From: CAUZIB01 sp963663925
Lineage (GTDB): Bacteria > Acidobacteriota > Vicinamibacteria > Vicinamibacterales > UBA8438
Length of the DNA stretch: 64,000 nucleotides
Direction of reading: 5' to 3'
Assembly: GCA_965237405.1 (NCBI GenBank)
Contig: OZ250139.1
Location: 248,001 to 312,000 of the forward strand
The notes under the pieces were generated by a model, which made no database searches, was not told the DNA's origin, and saw only the letters and a program-made list of their open reading frames with translations. Numbering within the stretch: the first letter of the stretch is position 1; each line of letters starts with the position of its first letter. Positions 35,759 to 45,285 of the stretch are shown here, in pieces. Position numbers and translations under genes: made by a program.

Positions 35759-36046
35759 CCGACGATGGCTTCCAGCTGCGCCCACTTCGTCTTCAATCGC
35801 TCGCGGCGGTCGATTTCCTCCCCCTCGGTCACGTCCTCGAAGCCGGCATCGATCGTCGGCCTCTCGTGCTTGTCGAGCGCCAGCTGTGCCAGGCGGCTCT
35901 CGTAGTAAATCGGCACGGTGGCCCCGTCCTCGACCGCCTGCTGGATGTCGTAGACGCTGATGTGGTCGCCGAATACCGCCCGGGTGCTCGCGTCCGCCAG
36001 CTCGATGGGCGTACCGGTGAAGCCGATGAGAGCCACCGGTGGGCAT
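35759..36046 (-). pseudogene. hsdR: HsdR motor-domain fragment
   Basis: Minus frame VALIGFTGTPIELADASTRA, VFGDHISVYDIQQAVEDGAT, VPIYYESRLAQLALDKHERP, then EDVTEGEEIDRRERLKTKWA: the conserved region between the two motor lobes of type I HsdR. It is bounded by IS6 on one side and IS3 on the other. It covers a region near the cut end of the hsdR at 10495 but cannot be shown to be its continuation; it may belong to the second system marked by the hsdM stump at 24145. Confidence 0.85.
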
Positions 36047-36349
36047 GATCCGGTTTCGTAGACGGTTTAGTTAAGCTGCCGAAGTGACCATCCGTCGTTC
36101 AAACTCAGCCGGACTGATCTGGCCGAGGGTCGAGTGTCGTCGCCGCTGGTTGTAGAAGACCTCGATGTAGTCGAACAGCGCCATCTTGGCCTCGCCACAG
36201 CTGTCGAAGTGCTCCCCGAGTTCTTGCTTCACCGTGGAGAACCAACTCTCCATGACGGCGTAGCAGTTCCCCCGACGACTCATGCTGCCGGTCATCCGAT
36301 GCGTCTTGATGATCCGCTGGTAGTCCTCGCTCGCGTACGGACTCCCCTG
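36047..36349 (-). mobile_element. IS3-family element, distal part with orfB 3' end
   Basis: Minus frame QGSPYASEDYQRIIKTHRM, TGSMSRRGNCYAVMESWFST, VKQELGEHFDSC and FYNQRRRHSTLGQISPAEFE: the C-terminal part of an IS3 OrfB with its catalytic Glu (VMESWFSTVKQE). It is separated from its N-terminal part (37732-38045) by the IS110 element at 36350-37731. Confidence 0.85.
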
Positions 36350-36410
36350 GAAGCTCTCATAAATGTCAAGGGGCGCTCGTCGAGCCTCCAACATCGACGG
36401 TGGTTGGCCT

Positions 36411-37454
36411 TCACAAGGGGGGATAGACCTCACGAGCGATGTATCGCTTGATGCAGCGGATGGCCTCGAGTTTGAACTTGCCGCTGGCGACCTTGCGTTG
36501 AGCAAACGCTTGCGTGCGCTCGTCGGTGCGGAGCCGGCTAATCGTGATCATGTGGAGGGCTCGGATGGCTTGACGGTCGCCGCCACGGTTGAGGCGGTGG
36601 CGATCAGTCTTGCCGGAGGAGGCGGGCAGCGGCGCCACCCCGCAGAGCATCGCCCAGGCGGCTTCGGACCGGATGCGCCCGGGGTTGTCGCCGGCGGTGA
36701 CGAGCAGCTGCCCAGCGGTCTCAATGCCGATGCACGGGCGCTCGATGAGTCGCGCGCCGAGGTCGGTGACGAGGGGCTCGATGAGGTCGTCGAGGTCGGC
36801 CACGTCGTTGTTGAGCTCCAGGATACGCCGGGCCAACGACCGCATCGCGATCCGGGTGGCGGTGGCGGGATGGTCGCAGTCGTCATCGTCGGGCCGCCAG
36901 GCCGCGACGGTCCGCAGCAGCTGCCTCCGGGTCAGGGAACGGACCTCGTCGCGGACCTCGTCCGGGGCAGACACGGCATGACTGCGCAGAAGCTGGAGTG
37001 CCTTGGTTCGGGACCGCACGGCCCCGGCCTGCGTCAACCGCAGAACGCGGAGCGCTTCGACGCGGCCATTCTTGTTCTTCGGCGTGGAGAGGCGGCGCCC
37101 CGAGATGACGGCCCGGGCGGCCATCTCGGCATCGACGGCATCCGATTTCCCGCGGCGACGTCGGTCGCTCCGATCAGGGCGGTCGACTTCATGTGCCGTC
37201 ACACCCGCCGCGTTCAAGAAACGCATGATCCCGGCGCCATAGCTGCCGGTGCCTTCGATCCCGACCGACTCGAGCGCGCCGTGCTGACGCATCCAACGGA
37301 ATAACGCCCGATACCCTGCGCGTGTCGTCGAGAAGTCCTTGGTCTCCAGCAGACGGCCGTCGTCGCGGTCGACGACGGCGGCCATGTGCAGATCCTTGTG
37401 GGTGTCAATGCCGCCGACCACGCGGATGGTCGGTACCGATGTCACGTGCGTCAT
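36411..37454 (-). CDS. IS110-family recombinase (347 aa)
   Basis: N-terminal RuvC-like DEDD domain (VVGGIDTHKDLHMAAVVD, GIEGTGSYGAG, GKSDAVDAEMAARA) and C-terminal Tnp domain with the catalytic-serine region (LPASSGKTDRHRLNRGGDRQ). Frame intact. IS110 enzymes recombine DNA guided by a structured RNA transcribed from the element's own non-coding end. It is a different subtype from the pair at 56512 and 58887. Confidence 0.92.
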   Translation of the reverse strand: MTHVTSVPTIRVVGGIDTHKDLHMAAVVDRDDGRLLETKDFSTTRAGYRALFRWMRQHGALESVGIEGTGSYGAGIMRFLNAAGVTAHEVDRPDRSDRRRRGKSDAVDAEMAARAVISGRRLSTPKNKNGRVEALRVLRLTQAGAVRSRTKALQLLRSHAVSAPDEVRDEVRSLTRRQLLRTVAAWRPDDDDCDHPATATRIAMRSLARRILELNNDVADLDDLIEPLVTDLGARLIERPCIGIETAGQLLVTAGDNPGRIRSEAAWAMLCGVAPLPASSGKTDRHRLNRGGDRQAIRALHMITISRLRTDERTQAFAQRKVASGKFKLEAIRCIKRYIAREVYPPL

Positions 37455-37731
37455 GTCGCCTCCTTGGCTCGGTCATAGGGAACGGCGCCGGCGCACCGAG
37501 GCGGGTGGACAAGACAGTGACGGGGCCACGGGCCAGGCTCTACATGAAGTCACACCGTCGGTGAGGCAGGCGGCTCACTGGCCCGCTCCCGGGCAACCGA
37601 CAGTTCAAAGACACAGGGTCAATCGGAGATGTGGGTCAGAGAAGCCCAGGAGCGTTCCAGCACCCACATCCTGACGGGTCAATCGCTGGTGCGGGTCAAA
37701 CCGCCCGGAAGCAGGCCCCCATATACTCACT
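37455..37731 (-). ncRNA. candidate IS110 bridge-RNA region
   Basis: The 277 bases between the recombinase start and the element's outer edge have no open frame and contain related short segments (gggtcaatcggagatgtggg, gggtcaatcgctggtgcggg, gggtcaaaccgccc). In the IS110 group this position encodes the bridge RNA whose loops pair with target and donor. The location supports the call; the structure was not computed. Confidence 0.4.
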
Positions 37732-38045
37732 GTCTGAATGGTGGAGGAGACCGGCCGCGGGCTCGCGGCGCTTCAGGGCCATCTGGAGGGCCTTGATGAC
37801 GAGATGGCGATCGTTGATGGCACTGACAGCCCAGCCGACTAAGAAGCGCGAATAGAGATCGAGAATCGCCGCGAGATAGAGCTTCCCGCTGCTGCCGATC
37901 ACGAACTCGGTGGTGTCCCCGACCCACCGTTGGTTCGGCGCCTCGGCCTCGAAGTCTTGGCCGAGCACATTCGCCGCGACCGGTTGGTCATGATCGCTCA
38001 TCGTCGTGCGCTTGACGCGTTTCCGCACCCGCGCGGTGAGGCCGT
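37732..38045 (-). mobile_element. IS3-family element, proximal part with orfB 5' end
   Basis: Minus frame PVAANVLGQDFEAEAPNQRW, VGDTTEFVIGSSGKLYLAAI, LDLYSRFLVGWAVS, then GLLHHSD: the N-terminal half of the IS3 OrfB core with the first two catalytic Asp. It continues at 36349 after the IS110 insertion. OrfA is missing. Confidence 0.85.
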
Positions 38046-38144
38046 CTGCCTATTCCTGTTCTGGGCATTTCGACGACGGACACTTTCTATTCTCCTGCCC
38101 CGCCGCAGGCACATGCCCTGATTTCTGCTTAGACGCGGTTTCAT

Positions 38145-38275
38145 AACTCCCGAGGGGCTGATGCGCCAACCGGCCCTGTTGCTGAGCTTCGACGAGCAGC
38201 GTGACCGGTTCGGCGGCCGTCAGGAATCGCACCCGGTAGTCGTGTTGGCAGCAGGCCATCCCGAGGGCGGCCACC
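38145..38275 (-). pseudogene. IstB-like (IS21 helper ATPase) fragment
   Basis: Minus frame ALGMACCQHDYRVRFLTAAE, PVTLLVEAQQQGRLAHQ resembles the segment between Walker A and Walker B of IstB proteins. Only about 40 codons can be recognised. Confidence 0.55.
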
Positions 38276-38511
38276 GCCGGCGGGCCTCTCCGTACACAGC
38301 TAGAACGACGCCAACGCGCCAATGACTCCAGGCAGAAACAGGACGACAAAGCGACCGGCCTACCATGAGGCGTCAATTCAGCACACAGTTATTCTGAAAC
38401 CTGTTTTAACATCGGAATAGAGTCGATGCTTCCGACGGTCTGTGTGATCATGTCGCTGCGAAGCGTGATCCTTTTCGCACGGTAGCCCGCTGGTCGGACT
38501 GCACCACCAAG

Positions 38512-39447
38512 ATGGCAAGAACCGTGGTCGAGTACCGTTGCCTGCTTATTTCCCCCAGCGACGTTGACGTTGAGCGCGCCGCGATCTCGGAAGTCGTTGA
38601 GCAGTGGAACGCACAAATCGGGAGTGCTCTGGGTGCTCTCGTGCATCTTGTACGGTGGGAGACGCATTCCGTGCCCGACGCCGCGGCACCGCCGCAAGAG
38701 GTGTTGAACCGGCAGATCGTGGACAAAAGCGACTTCGGGTTCGCGGTGTTCTGGGGACGTCTCGGAAGTCCAACGGGTTCCCATCTTTCGGGTTCCATCG
38801 AAGAGATCGATAGACTTCGTGCTCGAGGCGCGCGCGTCTTCAGCACGTCGCCGATACCCCAAGAGACGCTGAGAGACGACCAGTTTCAACGGTTGCAGGA
38901 GTTCAAGGCTCGGCTTCAGGGAGAGGGATTGCTTGGTACATACCATTCCATTAGTGGCCTCCGGGAGCAGGCACTTCTCCACCTTACGAGTGTGGTGGCT
39001 GAACTGTTGCCGCGGGATCGAGTTCAGCCATCACCAGCAGACAGTAAGCGGGTCGTACTTACTGCACCGATCCCGGATATCAAAGTCATCGTCTACGCAG
39101 CCGAAGTAATGCCGCGCCAGGGTCCTGAAGGGCTGCTTCGGGTGGTCGTCCAGAACCACTCACCTGTAGTGGTATTCCTCGCGAACATTTCGATCGCTCT
39201 GAGCGACGGCCACATGCTCATGGCTCCCAGAGACGCAATTACGCTGGAGTACCAGTCGCGTCGACCGCTGCAACCGGGCGAGAGTTGTGGCCTGAACATG
39301 GATGGCAGTGCATTACTTACCAAGGCTCAGGCGGCAGACATCCTGTATGCAGTCGTAACTGACGACGTGGGGCGCGAGTATCGGTCGTCGGAGGAGATGA
39401 TGCAGGCTGCTTTAACGCAAATCCAGAATCGTGGCAACACGGACTGA
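38512..39447 (+). CDS. DUF4062 domain protein (311 aa)
   Basis: The N-terminal domain (about 5-110) starts EYRCLLISPSDVDVERAAIS and includes VLNRQIVDKSDFGFAVFWGR, LGSPTGSHLSGSIEEIDRL: the pattern of DUF4062 (PF13271), a TIR-related fold often found at the front of defence or signalling proteins. A helical stretch (about 125-170) links it to a C-terminal beta-rich domain (about 185-300; LLRVVVQNHSPVVVFLANIS, LQPGESCGLNMDG). Frame intact, no strong ribosome-binding site. It lies alone between IS fragments. A sensing or effector role is inference. Confidence 0.72.
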   Translation: MARTVVEYRCLLISPSDVDVERAAISEVVEQWNAQIGSALGALVHLVRWETHSVPDAAAPPQEVLNRQIVDKSDFGFAVFWGRLGSPTGSHLSGSIEEIDRLRARGARVFSTSPIPQETLRDDQFQRLQEFKARLQGEGLLGTYHSISGLREQALLHLTSVVAELLPRDRVQPSPADSKRVVLTAPIPDIKVIVYAAEVMPRQGPEGLLRVVVQNHSPVVVFLANISIALSDGHMLMAPRDAITLEYQSRRPLQPGESCGLNMDGSALLTKAQAADILYAVVTDDVGREYRSSEEMMQAALTQIQNRGNTD

Positions 39448-39718
39448 CACTGCATGCACCAGGCGCAACGAGACGAATCGGCTGACGCCTCCCCGAAAAA
39501 CGACGACAGGCTAGAACTGCAGTACGGTGGCGCTTTTGGGGTCCCCAGGAACAGAAAGGATGGGACCGATGAAGCGTTCGAAATTCTCCGAGGTAACGGG
39601 TTATCTGCTCCCACAAAAAACCCAGCACACATAGGGGTGTGTCCCGCATCCGTCCCACTTTGTCCCACCTATGGGCTCGAGTACAATGCGGGCGACCAAA
39701 AGTCTTGGAATGCGGGAC

Positions 39719-40686
39719 TACCGCGTTTTCATGACGCGCTGGCGGCCGCGTAGCCGCAATGACGGATGTAGTTACGACACTCGGTGGGGGTGAAGCGCGA
39801 CAGACACTCGCCGAGGAGTGGCCAGAGTGTGTCGATCGATCGACAGCGGGCCTTGCGAACGATGGCTTTGAGTTTGGCGAAGCACAGCTCGATAGGGTTG
39901 ACGTCGGGGCTGTAGGGCGGCAAGAACCGTAGGGTCGCGCCGGCCGCTTCAATGGCGGGCCGCACGCCGTCGACCTTGTGGGCGGCGAGATTATCGGCGA
40001 TGACGATGTCGCCGGGCTGCAACGTGGGGACGAGGATCTGTTCGACGTAGGCGAGGAAGCTGGCCCCGTCCATCGGGCCATCCAGGACCCGGGGGCGGTG
40101 AGCCCCGTCACCCGCAGCGCCGCGATGAAGGTGCTGCTCTCCCACCGCCCCTGGGGCGCGTGATCGGTGACCCGCTGGCCGCGAGGGCCGCGCCCATAGC
40201 GGCGGAGCAGATTGGTGGCGACCCCGCTTTCATCGAGAAAAACAAGGTGGGTCGGAGCGGTTGCCGCCCACTGCGCGCGGGCGGCCGCGATGTCGGGGCG
40301 ATCGTGTTCGGACGCCCGCACCGTTTTTTTTTACGGGTGAAACCCAGCTGTTTCACGGCCCGCCAGATCGTCGCCAGACTGGCGGACGTGTCCAGGGCCA
40401 CCTGCAGTTTTGCGAGGGTACGGTCTGGTTGCTCCCGGATCAGCGCTGCTGGCGTGGGGCGACTTCGCCGATCTACCGCCGCCGTTGTTTAAGCCGCCGG
40501 ACCCAGGAGGCACTCACGTGGCAGGTGACCGCGACCGCAGCCGCCTTCATGCCAGCGTCGCTGTCACGGAGTACGCGTTCGCGAAGATCCATCGAATAGG
40601 CGCGCATTGATCCTCCTCGTGGACGTCGCACGTAGGAGTACCATGAACCGCCTACTGAGTACTAGAGCTTTTCGAAAAACGCGGTA
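39719..40686 (-). mobile_element. IS630-family element at TA
   Basis: Inverted ends ccgcgttttc / (complement) ccgcgtttttc are each bordered by TA (39719-39720 and 40685-40686), the target of IS630/Tc1 elements. Confidence 0.8.
39729..40607 (-). pseudogene. IS630 transposase, frameshifted
   Basis: Starts MRAYSMDLRERVLRDSDAGM at 40607. Pieces follow in different frames: DTSASLATIWRAVKQLGFTR; LVFLDESGVATNLLRRYGRG (first Asp) after a shift at a T run (40324-40332); and, after another shift near 40100, IVIADNLAAHKVDGVR and LPPYSPDVNPIELCFAKLK with the remaining acidic residues. At least two frameshifts, so inactive. Confidence 0.85.
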
Positions 40687-40818
40687 GACGCAGCAGCGTG
40701 GAAGTGATTACCTTCAAACCACTGTCCAAGAACCCTGGGGCGCTACAACAGATCAAGACGGGGCCGTTCTTTGACCCCTGCAAAAGGAGTGAGTGGCAGC
40801 AGAGCGCTGGCACGACCG

Positions 40819-41979
40819 ATGAGAGTTCTGTATACCGCGATCGATCAACGAGTGCCAGGCACCGATGGTGGCGCCGTACATGTCGAATCGGTGGCAAGCG
40901 GGCTAGCAGAACTGGGGCACGAAGTGCACGTCGTCGCGACACCGGGCGAAGGTGAGCCGCCTTCGTCCGTGCACTGGTACGCCGAATGTCCCACTTTGGG
41001 CATCCGACAGCTGCGCCTACTGAGCGCAGGTCGGGTCGACCGGATCACGCGTGAAATCAGCCCAGACGTCGTGATCGAACGCTATTACAACTTTGGGGGC
41101 GAGGGCGTGCTGGCCGCACGTCGAGCTGGCGCACTGCCCGTGCTGGAGGTCAACGCACCGGTGATCGACCATGACGGCTCGCGAAAGCGGCTGCTCGATC
41201 GTCTCCTGCTGGTCGAGCCCATGCGACGGTGGAGAGAATGGCAATGTAGGCGCGCCGAGCTCATCGTGACGCCAACGTCAGCCATCCTGCCGACGTGGCT
41301 ACCTCGAGACAAGATCATCGAGCTCGAGTGGGGGGCCGACACGAAACGGTTCCGTCCAGACGCCGCCGGCCCGGTACCCTTTCACCGCAAACCTGGAGAG
41401 ACCGTGGTCGTCTTTGCTGGATCCTTTCGCGCCTGGCATGGCGCGGAGCAGGTAGTCGAGGCCGTACGTGAGTTCAGGCGAAGAGGTCGAACACAGGTAC
41501 GTGCGGTTTTCATCGGCGAAGGTCCCACGTTAGACGATGTTCGCCGGCAAGCCCAGGGGGTTCCGGGAATCGAGTTCACGGGCCGTATCCCGCACCCGGA
41601 AATGCCGGCCGCGCTGGCCGCGGCGGACATCGGCGTTGCGCCGTTCGATGTGGGCGCCCACCCACCGCTGCAACTCGGATTCTACTGGTCTCCGCTTAAG
41701 CTCTTTGAATACATGGCGGTTGGCTTGCCCGTCGTTGCACCGCGGATCGAGCGACTTGATCGACTCGTCCGGCATCAGCAGGAAGGCCTTCTCTACGACC
41801 CGTCTCGTCCTGATGGGCTTGTGGAGGCGCTCGATCGACTGACGGACCCTGGATATCGGACTCAGCTTGGAATGGCTGCGCGACGTCGCGTGGAGACAAC
41901 ATTCAGCTGGGATCGTCATTGCCGCGCGCTCGCAGCTGCGATGACGGACGCTCTGGGAGCTCGTCACCAGGGGTCGTGA
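40819..41979 (+). CDS. glycosyltransferase, GT-B fold, family 4-like (386 aa)
   Basis: Retaining glycosyltransferase using a nucleotide-sugar donor. The N-terminal Rossmann half opens MRVLYTAIDQRVPGTDGGAV with a GLAELGHEVHVV helix. The C-terminal half has TVVVFAGSFRAWHGAEQVVE, IEFTGRIPHPEMPAALAAAD and KLFEYMAVGLPVVAP, the donor-binding region of GT4. ATG 40819 is chosen as the first residue of the conserved N-terminus. A decayed glycosyltransferase gene follows after 9 bases. Probably surface polysaccharide or glycolipid synthesis. Confidence 0.85.
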   Translation: MRVLYTAIDQRVPGTDGGAVHVESVASGLAELGHEVHVVATPGEGEPPSSVHWYAECPTLGIRQLRLLSAGRVDRITREISPDVVIERYYNFGGEGVLAARRAGALPVLEVNAPVIDHDGSRKRLLDRLLLVEPMRRWREWQCRRAELIVTPTSAILPTWLPRDKIIELEWGADTKRFRPDAAGPVPFHRKPGETVVVFAGSFRAWHGAEQVVEAVREFRRRGRTQVRAVFIGEGPTLDDVRRQAQGVPGIEFTGRIPHPEMPAALAAADIGVAPFDVGAHPPLQLGFYWSPLKLFEYMAVGLPVVAPRIERLDRLVRHQQEGLLYDPSRPDGLVEALDRLTDPGYRTQLGMAARRRVETTFSWDRHCRALAAAMTDALGARHQGS

Positions 41980-41988
41980 CGGTGGCAC

Positions 41989-42845
41989 ATGCGCGTATTA
42001 ATCACGACTGACGCGTTCCTCTGCCCCACCACTGCAGCGGCAGCGGCTGGAGCGCCTACGAGCTCGTCAAGGGCCTTCAGGGTCAAGGTCACGACGTCCT
42101 CGTCGTCCAACCGACGTTTCAGAACGGCGTGGGCCGGAGCTCACGTACGTACCGCGGCTTGCACGTATTGGAGTTTGGCAGTCGTGTCCCGAATGTCCCG
42201 TTTGGTGAGCGCCTACCTCAACCATGAACGGCTCAGCGCCAAGCTCAGCCGCTACCTTGGCGCACTTATCCGTCGGGACACATCGAGCTCGTACACGCTC
42301 ACCACGCGCTCACAGCAAGTCCGTCGGTCACAGCGGCCCGCGCGACGGGCATCCCTGTGCTCTGCACGGTTCGAAACTACCGGCCCCTCTGCTACTGGGG
42401 GGTGCGTCATATATAACTTGGTCTGGAAGCGACGAGCTCTGATTCAGGCCAACACGCTGATCGCCATCAGCAGCGCCATCGCCCGCGATCTCCATGGACG
42501 CGGCCCAGGTTTGGATACGACACGGGCCGAGGTCTTTCCGAACATGGTGGACATCGCGACCACGTGCGATCGCGACGACCCCGCGTCCGATTGGGGCGCC
42601 GTACGCGGTGTACGTCGGCAAGCTGACCGCGAACAAAGGGATCAGTCTTCTGCCAGGCGTACTCGAGCGCGCGAAACTGGGTTGGCCGGTGGTTGTCATC
42701 GGTGACGGGCCGGAACGACGGCTGCTAGAGCAAGAAGCTCGGAAGCGTAAGCTCGCATCCGGTTTACGGAATGGCTTCCAAGAAAGACGGTATGGAAGTG
42801 GGTGGGGCACACCGACCTGCTCATCTTTCCTTCACGCCTTCACGT
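41989..42845 (+). pseudogene. glycosyltransferase family 4, multiple frameshifts
   Basis: Begins MRVLITTDAF; shifting frame then yields SGWSAYELVKGLQGQGHDVL and, later, AVYVGKLTANKGISLLPGVL with VVVIGDGPERRLLEQEARKR. Homology to GT4 enzymes is clear along its length but is scattered over three frames. It merges into methyltransferase sequence after about 42845. Confidence 0.8.
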
Positions 42846-43330
42846 TGGGTCATACCCGTGCTCGGGGACGCCCTGGCGCTGCCGGTCCGCGACAGGAGTT
42901 TCGACGCGGTCGTCTGCTTCGAGGTCATCAAGCAGCTCCCCGATGTGGCGGGCCGCGGTCGCCGAGATGCTCAGGGTGCTGAGACGCCCGGGGCACTTGA
43001 TCTTCGGGCTTCCGAACCACGCATCGTTGTGGACTCCCCCTGGAAGACGTTGTCCTGGGTCGCAGGCGGCTGGCGTTTGGCGTCGACGGACGGCGAGGGG
43101 CATTGCAATGGTGGGCCAGGAACCGACACGTTTCTATACAGAGAACCGGTGCTGGACGGCGTCACAGGCGGGGACGGCGACGCGGTCTACTACTGTAGTC
43201 CGCTAGACCTGATGCATCATCTCAGTCGGTATGGCGCACGTTTGGTTGAGACCTCGGCCCATCGCCGTTTCGGCTGGCCGGGGTTCTGCTCCCATCGGAG
43301 TTTCAAGGCTCGTCGGTGTTTGCCTGGGCT
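42846..43330 (+). pseudogene. SAM-dependent methyltransferase (class I) remnant
   Basis: GDALALPVRDRSFDAVVCFE is the motif of Methyltransf_11 enzymes; the other frame continues AVAEMLRVLRRPGHLIFGLP. Frame changes and loss of the N-terminal SAM-binding glycine loop mark it as dead. It is part of the same glycan cluster as the flanking glycosyltransferases. Confidence 0.7.
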
Positions 43331-43969
43331 GTTGACTGACCAGTCGAGGGAGCTGGTTCCAGCAGATCGCGCGCCGCATCGAGCACCTGCACGACCCCGA
43401 CGAGGCAGTCCGGGATGTGATCCACGCGTTGGGGAGGCTTCCGAAGCTGGTTGCAGGGACTACATGGCAGAAGTCAGATATACAAACGGTCCGATGTCGT
43501 GCTCACCGAGCTGCTACCGCGCCTGAAACCACCGGACGGTTTCGACCTGGACGTGGGTGTTGACGATGCGCTGTTCCTCACCCGGTTCTTTCTTCAGGAG
43601 CAGTTGGGGGGAGACGAGAACGTTGTTCCGCTGGAGCCGTGATCTCTCGATCGTGTCGGTGCTCGAAGTCTCACCAGATCACCGGATTCTGGCCGCTCTG
43701 GATGAGCAACGGAGGAAGACCGGAGCGTGCGGGCCCCCGCTCGCGTGGCGTTGACGGTTGACGACCGCCCATTGGGAGACGCGACGGTGAGCGGGAGCTT
43801 CGAACCGTATCGGTTTGAAGTGCCGCTCGACCTGACGGCGGAGATCGCGACGAGCGAGAGCCCGGGATCCCCGGGCTCCGATCAGAGATCTAAACCCCGG
43901 CTGAGGTCCTGGTTAGTAGTGACGTCCACGAACTTGGCGTCATGGTTTGACCGAATTACCGTTCAGTAG
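43331..43969 (+). pseudogene. decayed C-terminus similar to the GT-C-like protein
   Basis: Frame pieces FDLDVGVDDALFLTRFF, FRWSRDLSIVSVLEVSPD and DATVSGSFEPYRFEVPLDLT, then ELGVMVDRITVQ in another frame, parallel FDLDIGQMDDL, FRWSQEASFILV, TATVSDGFKPYAFAI and QLGVMVDRLQIE of the 859-aa protein at 29291. Several indels. Upstream 43331-43469 holds WFQQIARRIEHLHDPDEAVR, not identified. Confidence 0.65.
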
Positions 43970-43975
43970 CTCTCC

Positions 43976-45235
43976 TCACGCCGGCACTGCGAGAAGATCC
44001 TGATACAGCGATACATACTGCGGTGCCACGACCTTCCAGCTGAACTGCGACTCGCACCGCTGGCGCCCGGCGGCACCGAACGCCTTGGCGTCGGCCTTCG
44101 ACGCGTCAATCAGGCGGGTCGCCAGCTCGGCCGCATCACCGGGGGAGACCAAGAAACCAGACACACCGTCCTCAACCTTGTCTGGCAACCCGCCCGTTCG
44201 AGAGGCCAGCACCGGGAGGCCATGCGCCATCGCTTCGAGCGTGACGAGGCTCGAACCCTCATACAGTGTCGGGTGCACGAACCAGTCGGCGATGGCATAC
44301 CAGCTGTGGAGGTCGGGGTCGTCGACGCGACCGGTCAACAGGCAGTGCCGCTCCAGTCCCGCCTTTCGAACGGCCGACCTGATCTTTGACGATTCAGGAC
44401 CGTCTCCGGCGAGTACCCATGTCCAAGATGGCGGGAGTCGCTCGCCCGCGAGCGCCAGCGCCGTCACCATTGCCTCGAACCCTTTGTTCGCTTCGAGCCG
44501 ACCGACTGAAAGGAAAACTGGTACCGACCTCTCGAGATCGTGTTGAGCCAACAGCGCGCAGCCACGCTCGACCGTACCAAGTTGGCGACACCGGTTGGGG
44601 TCCACGGCGTTTGGAATCACGATCTGGTCGCCTTCTTCGATCCCCAGATACTGGCGGACGACCGGTCGCAGCGACCGGTCAGTCGTCACGACTGCGTCGC
44701 TATTCGTCGCTACGGTCTTCAGCCCGCGTCGGAACGGAAGATACGCCCAATGTTTGAGCCACATGTGAGATCGGAACTCTTCGAGTCCGTGCGTCGTAAC
44801 GACCAACGGAAAGCCAAGTCGGCGTCGCGGTACGGCCACGGCCAACCCCCATCCGGCCAAGCCATGCACGTGAACGACCTGCTGAGCAGCCGAGGATACG
44901 TCTTCGAGCAGCCGTCGGGCGACACGGCGCGACCAGATGAAGTAATTCGTGACACGGTCAAGGACCACCGTGCCTTTCCGCTCGCCGATCGGCAACCACC
45001 CGCCGGGTACCCAGTGCGGCGTTACTGCCGTTGACAGCAAGTGGTCGGCCTGCGCCAACCGGGACGGGTCAGCTGGCGCCTCGGAGTACAGGTCGACCGC
45101 AACGTTCCGAGCAGCCAGCTCCATCACCAGCTCGAACACGTGACGTTCCAATCCGCCGGGTCCATGAGCGGGATGGACGCGACGGGACACCATGACGACC
45201 CGCAGCGGAGCTTGGCGTTGGCTGGAATGACCCAT
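43976..45235 (-). CDS. glycosyltransferase family 4 (419 aa)
   Basis: GT-B enzyme: LRVVMVSRRVHPAHGPGGLE at the N-terminus (glycine loop), HVHGLAGWGLAVAVPRRRLG, then VFLSVGRLEANKGFEAMVTA and HPTLYEGSSLVTLEAMAHGL, which contains the EX7E motif. The end is FSWKVVAPQYVSLYQDLL. ATG 45235 gives the usual length; the frame is open further up into sequence belonging to the IS5 element at 45286. It is convergent with the decayed genes to its left. Confidence 0.88.
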   Translation of the reverse strand: MGHSSQRQAPLRVVMVSRRVHPAHGPGGLERHVFELVMELAARNVAVDLYSEAPADPSRLAQADHLLSTAVTPHWVPGGWLPIGERKGTVVLDRVTNYFIWSRRVARRLLEDVSSAAQQVVHVHGLAGWGLAVAVPRRRLGFPLVVTTHGLEEFRSHMWLKHWAYLPFRRGLKTVATNSDAVVTTDRSLRPVVRQYLGIEEGDQIVIPNAVDPNRCRQLGTVERGCALLAQHDLERSVPVFLSVGRLEANKGFEAMVTALALAGERLPPSWTWVLAGDGPESSKIRSAVRKAGLERHCLLTGRVDDPDLHSWYAIADWFVHPTLYEGSSLVTLEAMAHGLPVLASRTGGLPDKVEDGVSGFLVSPGDAAELATRLIDASKADAKAFGAAGRQRCESQFSWKVVAPQYVSLYQDLLAVPA

Positions 45236-45285
45236 CCGAGGGAACTCAGAACGTGCGAACCCGAGCCGTCCTACCGTAGATCTCT

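Larger units (their letters stand above)
36350..37731 (-). mobile_element. IS110-family element inserted in IS3
   Basis: About 1.38 kb lying exactly between HHSD and QGSPYASED of the IS3 transposase. It holds an intact IS110 recombinase (36411-37454) and a long non-coding stretch on the 5' side of that gene, as usual in the IS110 group. No terminal inverted repeats, as expected. Confidence 0.85.
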
